Source: Microbacterium laevaniformans (lineage in GTDB: Bacteria > Actinomycetota > Actinomycetes > Actinomycetales > Microbacteriaceae). Taken from it: a DNA stretch of 64,000 nucleotides. The stretch spans positions 620,001 through 684,000 of the forward strand of contig NZ_JAFBCE010000001.1 of assembly GCF_016907555.1 (NCBI RefSeq). Direction: 5' to 3'. Below the pieces are notes generated by a model. That model ran no database searches, was not told the DNA's origin, and worked only from the letters and a program-made list of their open reading frames with translations. Shown here piece by piece: positions 33,314 through 41,269 of the stretch. Position numbers and translations under genes: made by a program. The stretch's first letter is position 1. Every line of letters begins with the position of its first letter.

Positions 33314-33613
33314 ATGTCCTGGGTCATCCTCATCGTCTCCGGCGTTCTCGAAGCGGTCTGGGCGACCGCGCTCGGCACGTCCGAAGGTTTCAGCCGACGT
33401 GTTCCGACGATCGTGTTCGCCGTCTCGCTGACCGCCAGCATGGGCGGTCTGGCGTGGGCCATGCGCGACATCTCCACCGGCACCGCGTACGCCGTGTGGG
33501 TCGGTATCGGGGCCTCGCTCACCGTCGCCTACGCCATGATCACCGGCGACGAGCAGTTCTCGCTCGTGCGGCTGCTGCTCATCCTCGGCCTCAAGCTCGT
33601 CGGTCACGACTGA
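33314..33613 (+). CDS. sugE: SMR-family guanidinium exporter (SugE/Gdx)
   Basis: 99 residues. Close to E. coli SugE/Gdx: MSWVILIVSGVLEAVWATAL with the essential Glu13 and Trp16, GFSRRVPTIV, LAWAMRDISTGTAYAVWVGIGA. Gdx proteins export guanidinium by H+ antiport as dual-topology dimers. The last helix (LVRLLLILGLKLVGHD) is about six residues shorter than in E. coli SugE, which may mark a small deletion. It lies directly under a guanidine-III riboswitch. Confidence 0.93.
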   Translation: MSWVILIVSGVLEAVWATALGTSEGFSRRVPTIVFAVSLTASMGGLAWAMRDISTGTAYAVWVGIGASLTVAYAMITGDEQFSLVRLLLILGLKLVGHD

Positions 33614-33637
33614 GCGCGCCGCGGCGTCCGTCGACGC

Positions 33638-35749
33638 TCAGCGCTCGCCGCGCAGCAACTCCAGCCCCGCGCTCGCGAACTGCCGTGTCGTCGCGGAGGG
33701 CAGGAACGCGCGCGTGAGTCCCGCCCCGATCCGCGGCAGGTCGGCCTCGTCGCGGAACAGCAGCGACATGGTCTCGTAGCGCGGGTGGAACTTGTGCTTG
33801 AAGCGGTGCAGCGACTGGAATCCGTACAACGGTTCGAGCGCGTCGGACAGTCGTGTGCTCAGCGCCGCCAGCCCCTGGGCCTCGGGCGGGTACTCGTGGG
33901 TGAGCGGCGCGCCCGACAGCGACATGAACTCGGCGCCCTCGTCCCGGAAGGCTAGGGCTGAGCTGCCGATCAGATACTCCATCACCGGCCCGAACCCGTG
34001 CTCGCGGCGGCGCATCAGGTCAAGCGTCCAGCCGCGCACGACGCCTTCGCCGTACACCGGCATCCACGACAGGAAGCCGTGCACATCGCCGCGCGCGTCG
34101 AGGGCGAGCGCGATGCGCACCTCGGGATCGTCCGCTTCGGCGAGCGTTCCCAACGTGAAGCGCATCTCGGGCAGCTGCTTCTCGCCGACCCACTGGTTCG
34201 AGATCGCCTGCAGCTGCGTGCGCACGCCCCACGACTCGTCGCGCAGGTGCGTCAAGCGGAAGGTCATCTCCTCGCGGCTGGCCCGGTTGAGGGTGGTGCG
34301 CACCGAGTTCCACCGCTTGCCGGTGTAGGCCAGACCCGGCAGGTCGACGATCGCGTCGTCCGCGACGACGAGCGCGCGCCACGAGTCCGGCACGGCCGCC
34401 TGCGTGGCGGCTCCCGCGCTGAAGAAGCACGGGATGAGGGCCGCCTCCTCGGATGCCGCGATGAACTCGGCCACAGAGGCGGAACGTCCCTCTTCGGGCC
34501 CCAGCGGGTCGGCGAGGGCGATCGCCGCCCCGGCGCGGATCTGATACGCGACGACGCCGGTGCTCGTGCGCAGGTAGCTGTTGCCCTCCCACGTCGTCAT
34601 CCACGACAGCGTGCCGCCGCCGTGCGTGCGGATGAGGTCGGCGACCTCGGCGGTGCTCGGCTGCGCGCCTGGCGCCCCGAGCGCGCTGCGTCGGGCGCCG
34701 GAGAACGCGGCGCGCACCACGATCAGATAGACGAGCAGCACGAGCGCGATCAGGCCGCTGCCGATCTCGATCGCCGTCTCGCCGTCGACGGGGACGCCGA
34801 GGTCGAGCCGCACGTCCAGCGTGACGATGACCGCGAGCAGCGCCGCGGCCAGGATGTTCAGCGCCAGCAGCACGAGAGCGCAGATCCACGCCCAGCGCCG
34901 CGCGCGCCGGAGGCCCTGTGCGATCACGAGCACCACGACGACGTCGATGGCCGTCGTCGTCCAGTCGCTGGAGAGCGGGTCGGTGGTCCCGAACGGGCCG
35001 TAGGTAGGGATGAGCGTCAGGATCACTTCGATGCCGACGAAGGCGAGCATGCCGATGAAGGCGATCAGGCGCTGCTCGCGGATGGTGGCGCGACGCGGTC
35101 GCAGGGTCCGATCGAACGCGAGCACGACGAGCACGGCGATGAGGTGGGAGAGGTCCGCCACGGTTCCCAGCACGAGGACGCCGACGATGACGACCGCGAT
35201 GAGCACGAGCCATGCTCGCAGCCGCCACGGCGAGGCGAGCAGACCGATCACGGCGGCGATGCATGCGAAGGTGCCGCCGCTGGCACCGACATCGAGCGTG
35301 GTGGCGGTGTCTTGCACCCACTCCCAGCCGGAGAAGACGCTGAGCGCGGCCAACAGCAGCGATGTCGCCAGGACGGCGACGATCTGGCCGACCCAGAAGT
35401 ACGCGAGGGCCACCCGGGTGCCGCGGGCGTACTCGAGCACACCCATCCCGACGAATCCGATCAGGGTCGGCAGGAACAGCCAGGGCTCAGCGACGAAGAA
35501 CGTGCCGGTGATCGGCGTCCACCATCGACCGGCTTCGAGCGCGGGCAGACCGTACGCCCACGTGTCCATGCCTGCGCTTTCGTCGAAGGGCGACCACAGG
35601 CCCTGCGAAAGGAGGCCGACGATGAACACGGCGGCCACGGTGAGCAGCGTGGCCGGCAGATGGCGCATGAGACGCACGAGAGCGTGGGCCCGCGTCGTCG
35701 CGAGCTGATCTGCGCCTGCGGGGGAGGCGGCAGGCGCTGTCTCCGTCAT
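33638..35749 (-). CDS. MprF-like phosphatidylglycerol lysyltransferase-domain protein with rhomboid-like N terminus
   Basis: 703 residues. N-terminal half (about 30-370) is membrane: residues 75-215 look like a rhomboid fold (GRWWTPITGTFF, then VGASGGTFACIAAVIG with Ser157, and DLSHLIAVLVV with His202, at the usual Ser-His spacing), followed by more helices. C-terminal half (about 390-700) is the DUF2156 GNAT-type aminoacyl-phosphatidylglycerol synthase domain (SWMTTWEGNSYLRTSTGVVAYQ, RALVVADD, RWNSVRTTLNRASREE, SLSGAPL, HRFKHKFHPRYE). Probably aminoacylates membrane lipid from charged tRNA, giving cationic-peptide resistance. ATG 35749 has TACGGT 6 nt upstream. Confidence 0.85.
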   Translation of the reverse strand: MTETAPAASPAGADQLATTRAHALVRLMRHLPATLLTVAAVFIVGLLSQGLWSPFDESAGMDTWAYGLPALEAGRWWTPITGTFFVAEPWLFLPTLIGFVGMGVLEYARGTRVALAYFWVGQIVAVLATSLLLAALSVFSGWEWVQDTATTLDVGASGGTFACIAAVIGLLASPWRLRAWLVLIAVVIVGVLVLGTVADLSHLIAVLVVLAFDRTLRPRRATIREQRLIAFIGMLAFVGIEVILTLIPTYGPFGTTDPLSSDWTTTAIDVVVVLVIAQGLRRARRWAWICALVLLALNILAAALLAVIVTLDVRLDLGVPVDGETAIEIGSGLIALVLLVYLIVVRAAFSGARRSALGAPGAQPSTAEVADLIRTHGGGTLSWMTTWEGNSYLRTSTGVVAYQIRAGAAIALADPLGPEEGRSASVAEFIAASEEAALIPCFFSAGAATQAAVPDSWRALVVADDAIVDLPGLAYTGKRWNSVRTTLNRASREEMTFRLTHLRDESWGVRTQLQAISNQWVGEKQLPEMRFTLGTLAEADDPEVRIALALDARGDVHGFLSWMPVYGEGVVRGWTLDLMRRREHGFGPVMEYLIGSSALAFRDEGAEFMSLSGAPLTHEYPPEAQGLAALSTRLSDALEPLYGFQSLHRFKHKFHPRYETMSLLFRDEADLPRIGAGLTRAFLPSATTRQFASAGLELLRGER

Positions 35750-35755
35750 GCCTTC

Positions 35756-35761
35756 ACCGTA
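35756..35761 (-). promoter_or_regulatory. -10 box TACGGT, leaderless promoter of MprF-like gene
   Basis: Minus-strand TACGGT, GAAGGC, ATG 35749. Confidence 0.5.
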
Positions 35762-35807
35762 CCGGCAGCGACGGTCACCGCGTCGTCTCCGGGCGGTCGC
35801 CGAACGC

Positions 35808-35969
35808 TCAGAAGCGAGCCAGCAGAGCGGGACCGAAGACGAGGAGGGCTGCGACGGCAACGACGAGCAGGCCGATGGCGATGACGCCGATCGCCACCAT
35901 GCTTCCGAGCACCGAGAGGATGGCGGCGCGGACGGAGGACGAGGAACGGGTGAGGCTCGAGGTGGTCAT
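35808..35969 (-). CDS. Small single-pass membrane protein, 53 aa, unknown
   Basis: 53 codons: a Ser/Thr/Arg-rich start (MTTSSLTRSSSSVRAA), then one long hydrophobic helix (ILSVLGSMVAIGVIAIGLL and beyond), ending FGPALLARF. Not similar to a family I recognise. Support comes from the perfect leaderless arrangement TAGCGT-6 nt-ATG (box at 35976-35981) and from codon use. It lies 58 nt upstream of the MprF-like gene on the same strand and may be an accessory to it. Confidence 0.6.
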   Translation of the reverse strand: MTTSSLTRSSSSVRAAILSVLGSMVAIGVIAIGLLVVAVAALLVFGPALLARF

Positions 35970-35975
35970 GTCTCG

Positions 35976-35981
35976 ACGCTA
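35976..35981 (-). promoter_or_regulatory. -10 box TAGCGT, leaderless promoter of 53-aa protein
   Basis: Minus-strand TAGCGT, CGAGAC, ATG 35969. Confidence 0.55.
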
Positions 35982-36032
35982 TGAACCGCAGGGCGGGCTC
36001 CACATCGTGCCACGGGTGCATCGGCATCCCCC

Positions 36033-36049
36033 GGGAGGATGATCCTCCC
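36033..36049. promoter_or_regulatory. Dyad GGGAGGAT-G-ATCCTCCC, candidate operator
   Basis: Perfect 8-bp arms around one central base, in the divergent gap between the 53-aa membrane protein and the LCP gene. Could be bound by a repressor controlling either side. Confidence 0.4.
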
Positions 36050-36096
36050 AGGCCTCTCACACCGGGGCGATAGGTTGCCTCTGACACGATCTGTCG

Positions 36097-37350
36097 GTGT
36101 CTCGAACGTCTCGTCCCGTCTCACGCCGCGTGCAGATCCGGCGCCGCCGGGTGACCGTGGGAGTTCTCGCCGTGTTCGTCGCAGCCGTCATCGCGGTGGT
36201 GGCCGTTGTGGCCTCCGACCTCAACGGCATCCACCGCTCCGACATCGCGATGCCGTCGGCCAGCCCCGGGGTCGCGCAGAACACGGGTGAGGTCAACATC
36301 CTGGTGATGGGACTGGACAGTCGCGTCGATCAGGACGGCAAGCCCTTCCCGCAGGAGATCTACGACGCGATCCACGCGGAGGATGAGAGCGTCGGCGGCT
36401 ACAACACGAACGTGCTGATGTTCATCCACATCCCGGCCAACGGCGGCAAGGCGGTCGGCATTTCGATCCCGAGGGATGACTACGTCGACTACGCGAACGC
36501 ACCCGACGGGGTCACGAAGGGCAACATCAAAGAGGACTACGGCCGCACGTTCCAGGCCACGTACGACGAGCTGACCGGCAACGGCACCGACGATGCGACG
36601 GCGTATCAGCGAGCCCGCGACGCCGCGCGGCAGGCGCAGATCCAGACCGTCTCGTCGTTTCTCGGCGGCGTGCGCATCGACCACTTCGTCGAAGTGACGA
36701 TGGCAGCGTTCTATCGCGTCGCACAGGCGGTGCAGCCGATCACGGTGTGCCTCAACCAGGCGACGGCCGACACGTTCTCGGGCGCGAACTTCGCCGCGGG
36801 GATGCAGCAGATCGATGCCGCGCAGGCGATGGCGTTCGTGCGGCAGCGTCGCGACACGCAGTACGAGAACGTCGATCTCACCGACCTCGACCGCACGCGC
36901 CGGCAGCAGGCGTTCATGATCTCGCTCGCGGTCACGCTCAAGAGTGCGCAGACGTTCACGGACTTCGGGGCGATGCGCTCGCTCATCGACACGGCGAAGC
37001 AGTACGTGGCGATCGATCAGGGCTTCGACCTGCTGAGCCTCGCGAGCACCGCGCAGCGCCTCGCCGGCGGTGACATCACCTTCCAGACGCTGCCGGTCGA
37101 GCGGTTCGGCACGATCGACGGCGAGAGCGTCAACATCGTCGACCAGGACAAGATCGCCGGCATCGTGCGCGACCTGCTCAACCCGCCGTCGGCGACCGCC
37201 GCGCCGACCGACGCCGCGAGCGACGCGCCGAGCTCTCCCTCAGGCGAGACCGACGGGTCCTCACCGTCGCCGTCGGTGTCCCCGACCCCGCAGAGCTACA
37301 CCAACTCGCAACAGCCGATGGTCTCGGGTGCGGTGCCCTGCGTGAACTGA
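36097..37350 (+). CDS. LytR-CpsA-Psr (LCP) family protein
   Basis: 417 residues. Arg-rich cytoplasmic start, one membrane helix at about 20-40 (VTVGVLAVFVAAVIAVVAVVA), then the LCP domain: NILVMGLDSRVDQ, NTNVLMFIHIP, VGISIPRDDYVD and AFVRQRRDTQYENVDLTDLDRTRRQQ with the pyrophosphate-binding Arg/Asp residues. The Ser/Pro/Thr-rich tail ends SGAVPCVN. Attaches a secondary wall glycopolymer to peptidoglycan outside the membrane. The GTG start follows CACGAT by 6 nt. Confidence 0.92.
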   Translation: MSRTSRPVSRRVQIRRRRVTVGVLAVFVAAVIAVVAVVASDLNGIHRSDIAMPSASPGVAQNTGEVNILVMGLDSRVDQDGKPFPQEIYDAIHAEDESVGGYNTNVLMFIHIPANGGKAVGISIPRDDYVDYANAPDGVTKGNIKEDYGRTFQATYDELTGNGTDDATAYQRARDAARQAQIQTVSSFLGGVRIDHFVEVTMAAFYRVAQAVQPITVCLNQATADTFSGANFAAGMQQIDAAQAMAFVRQRRDTQYENVDLTDLDRTRRQQAFMISLAVTLKSAQTFTDFGAMRSLIDTAKQYVAIDQGFDLLSLASTAQRLAGGDITFQTLPVERFGTIDGESVNIVDQDKIAGIVRDLLNPPSATAAPTDAASDAPSSPSGETDGSSPSPSVSPTPQSYTNSQQPMVSGAVPCVN

Positions 37351-37465
37351 CCCTCGACGGGTCCCTGGCTGCGCGCCCTGTCGATGGCGTCGGGTGTCGC
37401 GTACCCGTGGGGGCCGCCGAGTAGCTCACGTCGGCGATGGTGGCGCACAGTGTGAGCGCGTGGAG

Positions 37466-37538
37466 TGCCCCCGACAGGAATCGAACCTGCGACCTTTGGT
37501 ACCGGAAACCAACGCTCTATCCCCTGAGCTACGGAGGC
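37466..37538 (-). tRNA. tRNA-Arg (anticodon CCG)
   Basis: 73 nt cloverleaf: 7-bp acceptor (GCCTCCG/CGGGGGC with one U-G), D arm GCTC...GAGC, anticodon stem TTGGT/ACCAA with loop TTCCGGT (anticodon CCG, reads CGG), T arm GCAGG-TTCGAAT-CCTGT, discriminator A. CCA is not encoded. argS lies about 1.1 kb downstream on the other strand. Confidence 0.95.
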
Positions 37539-37550
37539 GTACCGATCGAG

Positions 37551-37556
37551 AGTATC
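37551..37556 (-). promoter_or_regulatory. -10 box GATACT of tRNA-Arg
   Basis: Minus-strand TGATACT lies 12 nt upstream of the tRNA 5' end. Confidence 0.45.
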
Positions 37557-37695
37557 ACCGACGACGGCTCCGCCACGCCGCCGGTGGCCCGGATCTGCGG
37601 CGATCGACGGTCGGCGGGGGTGCGTTGCGGCATCCCTCTGGAGGGTCGAAACGTCGGTGTACGCGGAGGCCATCGCGGCGTGCGAGGATACTGCG

Positions 37696-38541
37696 GTGCA
37701 ACGCCTCGTGACCGCCGAACTGGACCTCGATCTCGGGGCTTCCGTCGACCTCATCTTCCAGATCGCCGCGGCCCAACCGGCGCCCGTTCTGCGGGAGGAA
37801 CTGACGTTCACGCAAGGCGATCGCGTCTACACGCCCACCGAGATCATCGACCAGTCCGGCAGCCGCCTGCACCGACTGCTCGGCGAGGCCGGCCGCCTCG
37901 AGGTGCGCTACGAAGCCCTCATCGACGGGCAGGTCACGCAGCGCGCCACAAGCGACCTCGAAGCCATCACCTACCTGCGTCCGAGCCGCTACTGCCAGTC
38001 TGACGAGGTGTTCTCGCAGGCGCGCCGCCAGTTCCGCGGCCTGCAGGGGCTCGAGCTGATCACTACGGTCAGCGAGTTCGTCGCCTCCAGCACGACGTAC
38101 ACGCCGGGACTGAGCCAGGGCACCGACTCGGCCGTCACCACACTCATGACCGGCCAGGGCGTCTGCCGTGACTACGCCCACGTCGTCATCGCGCTGCTGC
38201 GCGCCATGGACATGCCCGCCCGTTACGCCGCGTGCTTTGCTCCCGGCCTTCGCCCGATGGACTTCCACGCCGTCGCCGAGGCCTACCTCGACGGCAGCTG
38301 GTACGTCATCGACGCCACCCGGCTCGCCAACCGCCGCTCGCTCGTGCGCATTGCGACCGGTCGCGACGCCGCCGACTGTGCCTTCCTCAGCTACCACGGC
38401 GGCTATGTGGGCCTGCAGCGCATGCGCGTCGACGCGTGCGTCCTTCCCGACGATGCGGCCGACGTGGGGGCGCAGGATGCCGCCGCGGCGGCATCCGACC
38501 CCGCTCTGGACGACTTCGCCGAACTCATCCAGCTCGCCTGA
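37696..38541 (+). CDS. Transglutaminase-like protease-fold protein
   Basis: 281 residues. A bacterial N-terminal beta domain (VQRLVTAELDLDLG ... YEALIDG), then a transglutaminase core with the Cys157-His191-Asp206 triad in GQGVCRDYAHVVIALLRAM, MDFHAVAEAYLDGSWYVIDATRLA. Such proteins hydrolyse or cross-link peptides, often linked to cell wall or proteasome-like clusters; substrate unknown. GTG 37696 is chosen for the GAGGA SD 7 nt upstream; GTG 37657 would add 13 poorly conserved residues. Confidence 0.85.
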   Translation: MQRLVTAELDLDLGASVDLIFQIAAAQPAPVLREELTFTQGDRVYTPTEIIDQSGSRLHRLLGEAGRLEVRYEALIDGQVTQRATSDLEAITYLRPSRYCQSDEVFSQARRQFRGLQGLELITTVSEFVASSTTYTPGLSQGTDSAVTTLMTGQGVCRDYAHVVIALLRAMDMPARYAACFAPGLRPMDFHAVAEAYLDGSWYVIDATRLANRRSLVRIATGRDAADCAFLSYHGGYVGLQRMRVDACVLPDDAADVGAQDAAAAASDPALDDFAELIQLA

Positions 38542-38623
38542 CCGCGACCGGTGGCTGCTCGGCGGCGCGCACCCCAGCGTGGATGCCGAGGTGCGCACGC
38601 AGGTGGGGGAGAGTGGGCGCCCG

Positions 38624-38629
38624 TAGACT
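38624..38629 (+). promoter_or_regulatory. -10 box TAGACT of argS
   Basis: TAGACT 9 nt before ATG 38639. Confidence 0.55.
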
Positions 38630-38638
38630 TGACGGGCT

Positions 38639-40306
38639 ATGAATCCCGATGCCCTCGCCGCCGCCCTCCTCGCCGCCATCGCCCCGCTCGCCGAGGCGCG
38701 ACGTCCCGGCTCGAGCGCCGGTCTGACCGCGGCCGATTTCCCCCTGGAGCGCCCGCGCAACCGTGACCACGGCGACTGGGCGTCCAACGCCGCCCTGAAG
38801 CTCGGCAAGGTCGTCGGGGTCAACCCGCGCGAGTTCGCGCAGGAGATCGCCGACGCGCTCGCCGCGACCGACGGCGTCGCCAGCGTCGAGGTCGCCGGGC
38901 CGGGGTTCATCAACATCCGCCTCGAGGCGGGCGCGGCCGGCGCCCTCGCCAAGACCATCGTCGAGGCAGGCGCGGCCTACGGCACCAACGACACCCAGCG
39001 CGGACAGAGCATCAACCTCGAGTTCGTCAGCGCCAACCCCACCGGGCCCATGCACATCGGGCACACCCGGTGGGCAGCGCTCGGCGACGCGATCGCCCGC
39101 GTGCTGCTGGCCAGCGGCGCGACGCTCGTGCGCGAGTTCTACATCAACGACGCAGGCGCGCAGATGGACCGCTTCGGACGTTCCGTCCTCGCCGCGATCA
39201 AGGGCGAACCGACGCCCGAGGACGGCTACCCGGGCTCCTACATCGGCGATCTCGCCAGCCGCGTGCTCGCCGAGCTGCCCGGCATCCTCGATCTCTCCGA
39301 CGATGAGCAGCTGGTGCAGGCACGTGACCGCGCCTACGCCCTGCAGCTCGCCGATCTGCAGGCGTCGCTGGAGAAGTTCAACGTGCACTTCGACGTCTTC
39401 TTCAGCGAGCGCACGCTCCACGCGCACGGCCCGAACGGCGAGCCCAGCCTCGTCGACGAGGCCGTCGACCGTCTGCGCGCGCAGGGCCACGTGTTCGAGC
39501 AGGACGACGCCATCTGGGTGCGCACGACCGACTTCGGCGACGACAAGGATCGTGTCATCCGCCGCTCCAACGGCGAGTACACCTACTTCGCCGCCGACGC
39601 CGCGTACTACCTCAACAAGAGCGACCGCGGCTTCGCGCACAAGATCTATCTGCTCGGCGCCGACCACCACGGCTACGTCCACCGTCTCAAGGCGCTCGCC
39701 GGTGCTGCCGGCGACGACCCCGAGAAGGACATCGAGGTGCTCATCGGTCAGCTCGTGTCGGTCAACGGTGCCCGCCTGTCCAAGCGCGCCGGCAACATCA
39801 TCGAGCTGGACGACCTGCGCGACTGGCTCGGCACCGACGCGCTGCGCTACTCGCTGGCGCGCTACCCCGCCGACTCGCCGCTGACGCTCGATCCCGAGAT
39901 CCTCACGAAGCGCACGAACGACAACCCCGTGTTCTACGTGCAGTACGCGCACGCCCGCACGCACAACGTCGCCCGCAACGGCGCCGACTCCGGTGTCGAT
40001 CGCAGCGTCTTCGCCCCCGAGTTGCTCGAGCACGAGACCGAGTCGGCGCTGCTCGGGGCACTGCAGGAGTTCCCGCGCATCGTGGCCTACGCCGCCGAGG
40101 TGCGCGAGCCGCACCGCGTCGCGCGCTACCTCGAAGAGCTCGCGAGCCTGTACCACCGGTGGTACGACAACTGCCGCGTGACCCCGCTCGGCGACGAGCC
40201 CGTCACCGACCTGCACCGCACGCGCCTCTGGCTCAACGACGCCACCGGCCAGGTGCTCCGCAACGGCTTGGACCTGCTCGGAGTGAGCGCACCGGAGCGG
40301 ATGTGA
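38639..40306 (+). CDS. argS: Arginyl-tRNA synthetase
   Basis: 555 residues, full length. N-terminal Arg-S domain, class I HIGH motif in [25 protein letters not shown]-like RLSKRAGN, and a C-terminal DALR anticodon-binding domain with [20 protein letters not shown]. Charges tRNA-Arg. The next gene starts 2 nt after the stop, so it is translated together with a DUF2993 protein. Confidence 0.96.
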   Translation: MNPDALAAALLAAIAPLAEARRPGSSAGLTAADFPLERPRNRDHGDWASNAALKLGKVVGVNPREFAQEIADALAATDGVASVEVAGPGFINIRLEAGAAGALAKTIVEAGAAYGTNDTQRGQSINLEFVSANPTGPMHIGHTRWAALGDAIARVLLASGATLVREFYINDAGAQMDRFGRSVLAAIKGEPTPEDGYPGSYIGDLASRVLAELPGILDLSDDEQLVQARDRAYALQLADLQASLEKFNVHFDVFFSERTLHAHGPNGEPSLVDEAVDRLRAQGHVFEQDDAIWVRTTDFGDDKDRVIRRSNGEYTYFAADAAYYLNKSDRGFAHKIYLLGADHHGYVHRLKALAGAAGDDPEKDIEVLIGQLVSVNGARLSKRAGNIIELDDLRDWLGTDALRYSLARYPADSPLTLDPEILTKRTNDNPVFYVQYAHARTHNVARNGADSGVDRSVFAPELLEHETESALLGALQEFPRIVAYAAEVREPHRVARYLEELASLYHRWYDNCRVTPLGDEPVTDLHRTRLWLNDATGQVLRNGLDLLGVSAPERM

Positions 40307-40307
40307 C

Positions 40308-41147
40308 GTGAACGACCAGCACCCCACGCAGCCGCTTGCCGACCCCTCTGCGCGGTGGGTGCTGTCGACGGATGCCGCGGCATCCGCCCCTCGGCGGCGA
40401 GGCCGCCGCTGGCCCTGGCTGATCGCCGTGATTGCCGTCGCAGTGCTCGCGGCGGGCGCGTGGTTCGCGGGGGAGCACATCGCCCGCGGCATCGTGGAGC
40501 GGACGATTCGCGACCAGGTCGCCTCCCGCCTGGACATCCCCGCCGACCGGCACGTCGACGTCGATGTGCGCGGCGCGGTGATCCCGCAGCTGATCGGCGG
40601 TCGTCTCGACGACGTCACGGTCTCGGCCGCCGACGTGAGCCTGGGCGCGCTGACCGGCGATGTCGAAGTGCATGCGGCGGGTGTGCCCATCCGCGGTGAC
40701 GCCCCGCTGCAGAGCGCGAGCGCGACGGTGCGGCTCGACCAGGATCAGGTGCGGGCGCTGCTGGGTACCGTCGACGGATTTCCCGCGGATGCCGTCACCG
40801 TCGAGGCTCCCGACATCGTGATGTCGACGGAGCTGAAGGCGTTCTCCCTCTCGGTGCCCGTCGGCGTGAGCCTCACGCCGTCGGCATCCGGCGGCGATCT
40901 CGTTCTCACCCCTCGCACCCTCCGTGTCTCGGGAGCCGAGGTGTCCGCCGATGTGCTGATCGACCAGTTCGGAGCGCTGGCGCGCACCGTGGTGCGCGAC
41001 TGGAACGTGTGCGTGAGGCAATACCTGCCGGCCGGGCTCACGCTCACCGCCGTGCGCGTGGACGGCGCGCAGGTGGTCGCCGACATCGCCATCGATCCGC
41101 GGATCACCGTCGATGCGGCGCTGCAGCAGAAGGGCACCTGCAGCTGA
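40308..41147 (+). CDS. DUF2993 (LmeA-like) protein
   Basis: 279 residues. Cytoplasmic Arg-rich N terminus, membrane anchor at about 36-55 (WPWLIAVIAVAVLAAGAWFAG), then the DUF2993 beta-rich domain (VIPQLIGGRLDDVTVSAADV; a C-terminal region with VRQYLPAGLTLTAVRVDGAQV). The mycobacterial member LmeA binds phospholipid and helps lipomannan elongation; a periplasmic lipid-binding role is plausible. A single 16-bp palindrome GGATGCCGCGGCATCC lies near the start. GTG start 2 nt after argS. Confidence 0.82.
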   Translation: MNDQHPTQPLADPSARWVLSTDAAASAPRRRGRRWPWLIAVIAVAVLAAGAWFAGEHIARGIVERTIRDQVASRLDIPADRHVDVDVRGAVIPQLIGGRLDDVTVSAADVSLGALTGDVEVHAAGVPIRGDAPLQSASATVRLDQDQVRALLGTVDGFPADAVTVEAPDIVMSTELKAFSLSVPVGVSLTPSASGGDLVLTPRTLRVSGAEVSADVLIDQFGALARTVVRDWNVCVRQYLPAGLTLTAVRVDGAQVVADIAIDPRITVDAALQQKGTCS

Positions 41148-41201
41148 GGGAGCCTCTCCCACCGACGCATCACATGCGCGGGCCGGAATGCGCAGGTGCC
41201 C

Positions 41202-41207
41202 TAGACT
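41202..41207 (+). promoter_or_regulatory. -10 box TAGACT of the lysA-hom-thrC-thrB operon
   Basis: Within the small dyad CCTAG-ACTT-CTAGG (41200-41213). About 62 nt upstream of the chosen lysA start. A second hexamer TAGGAC at 41210-41215 is also possible. Confidence 0.45.
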
Positions 41208-41269
41208 TCTAGGACTGCCGGGCGTGACGTCACCGACGGCAGCCCGACCCCACACGATTGGTTCCGCAC

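Noticed and set aside
33215..33607. Minus-strand open frame opposite the riboswitch and sugE
   Set aside because: Lacks a start signal and domains, and the plus strand holds a recognisable riboswitch and SMR gene.
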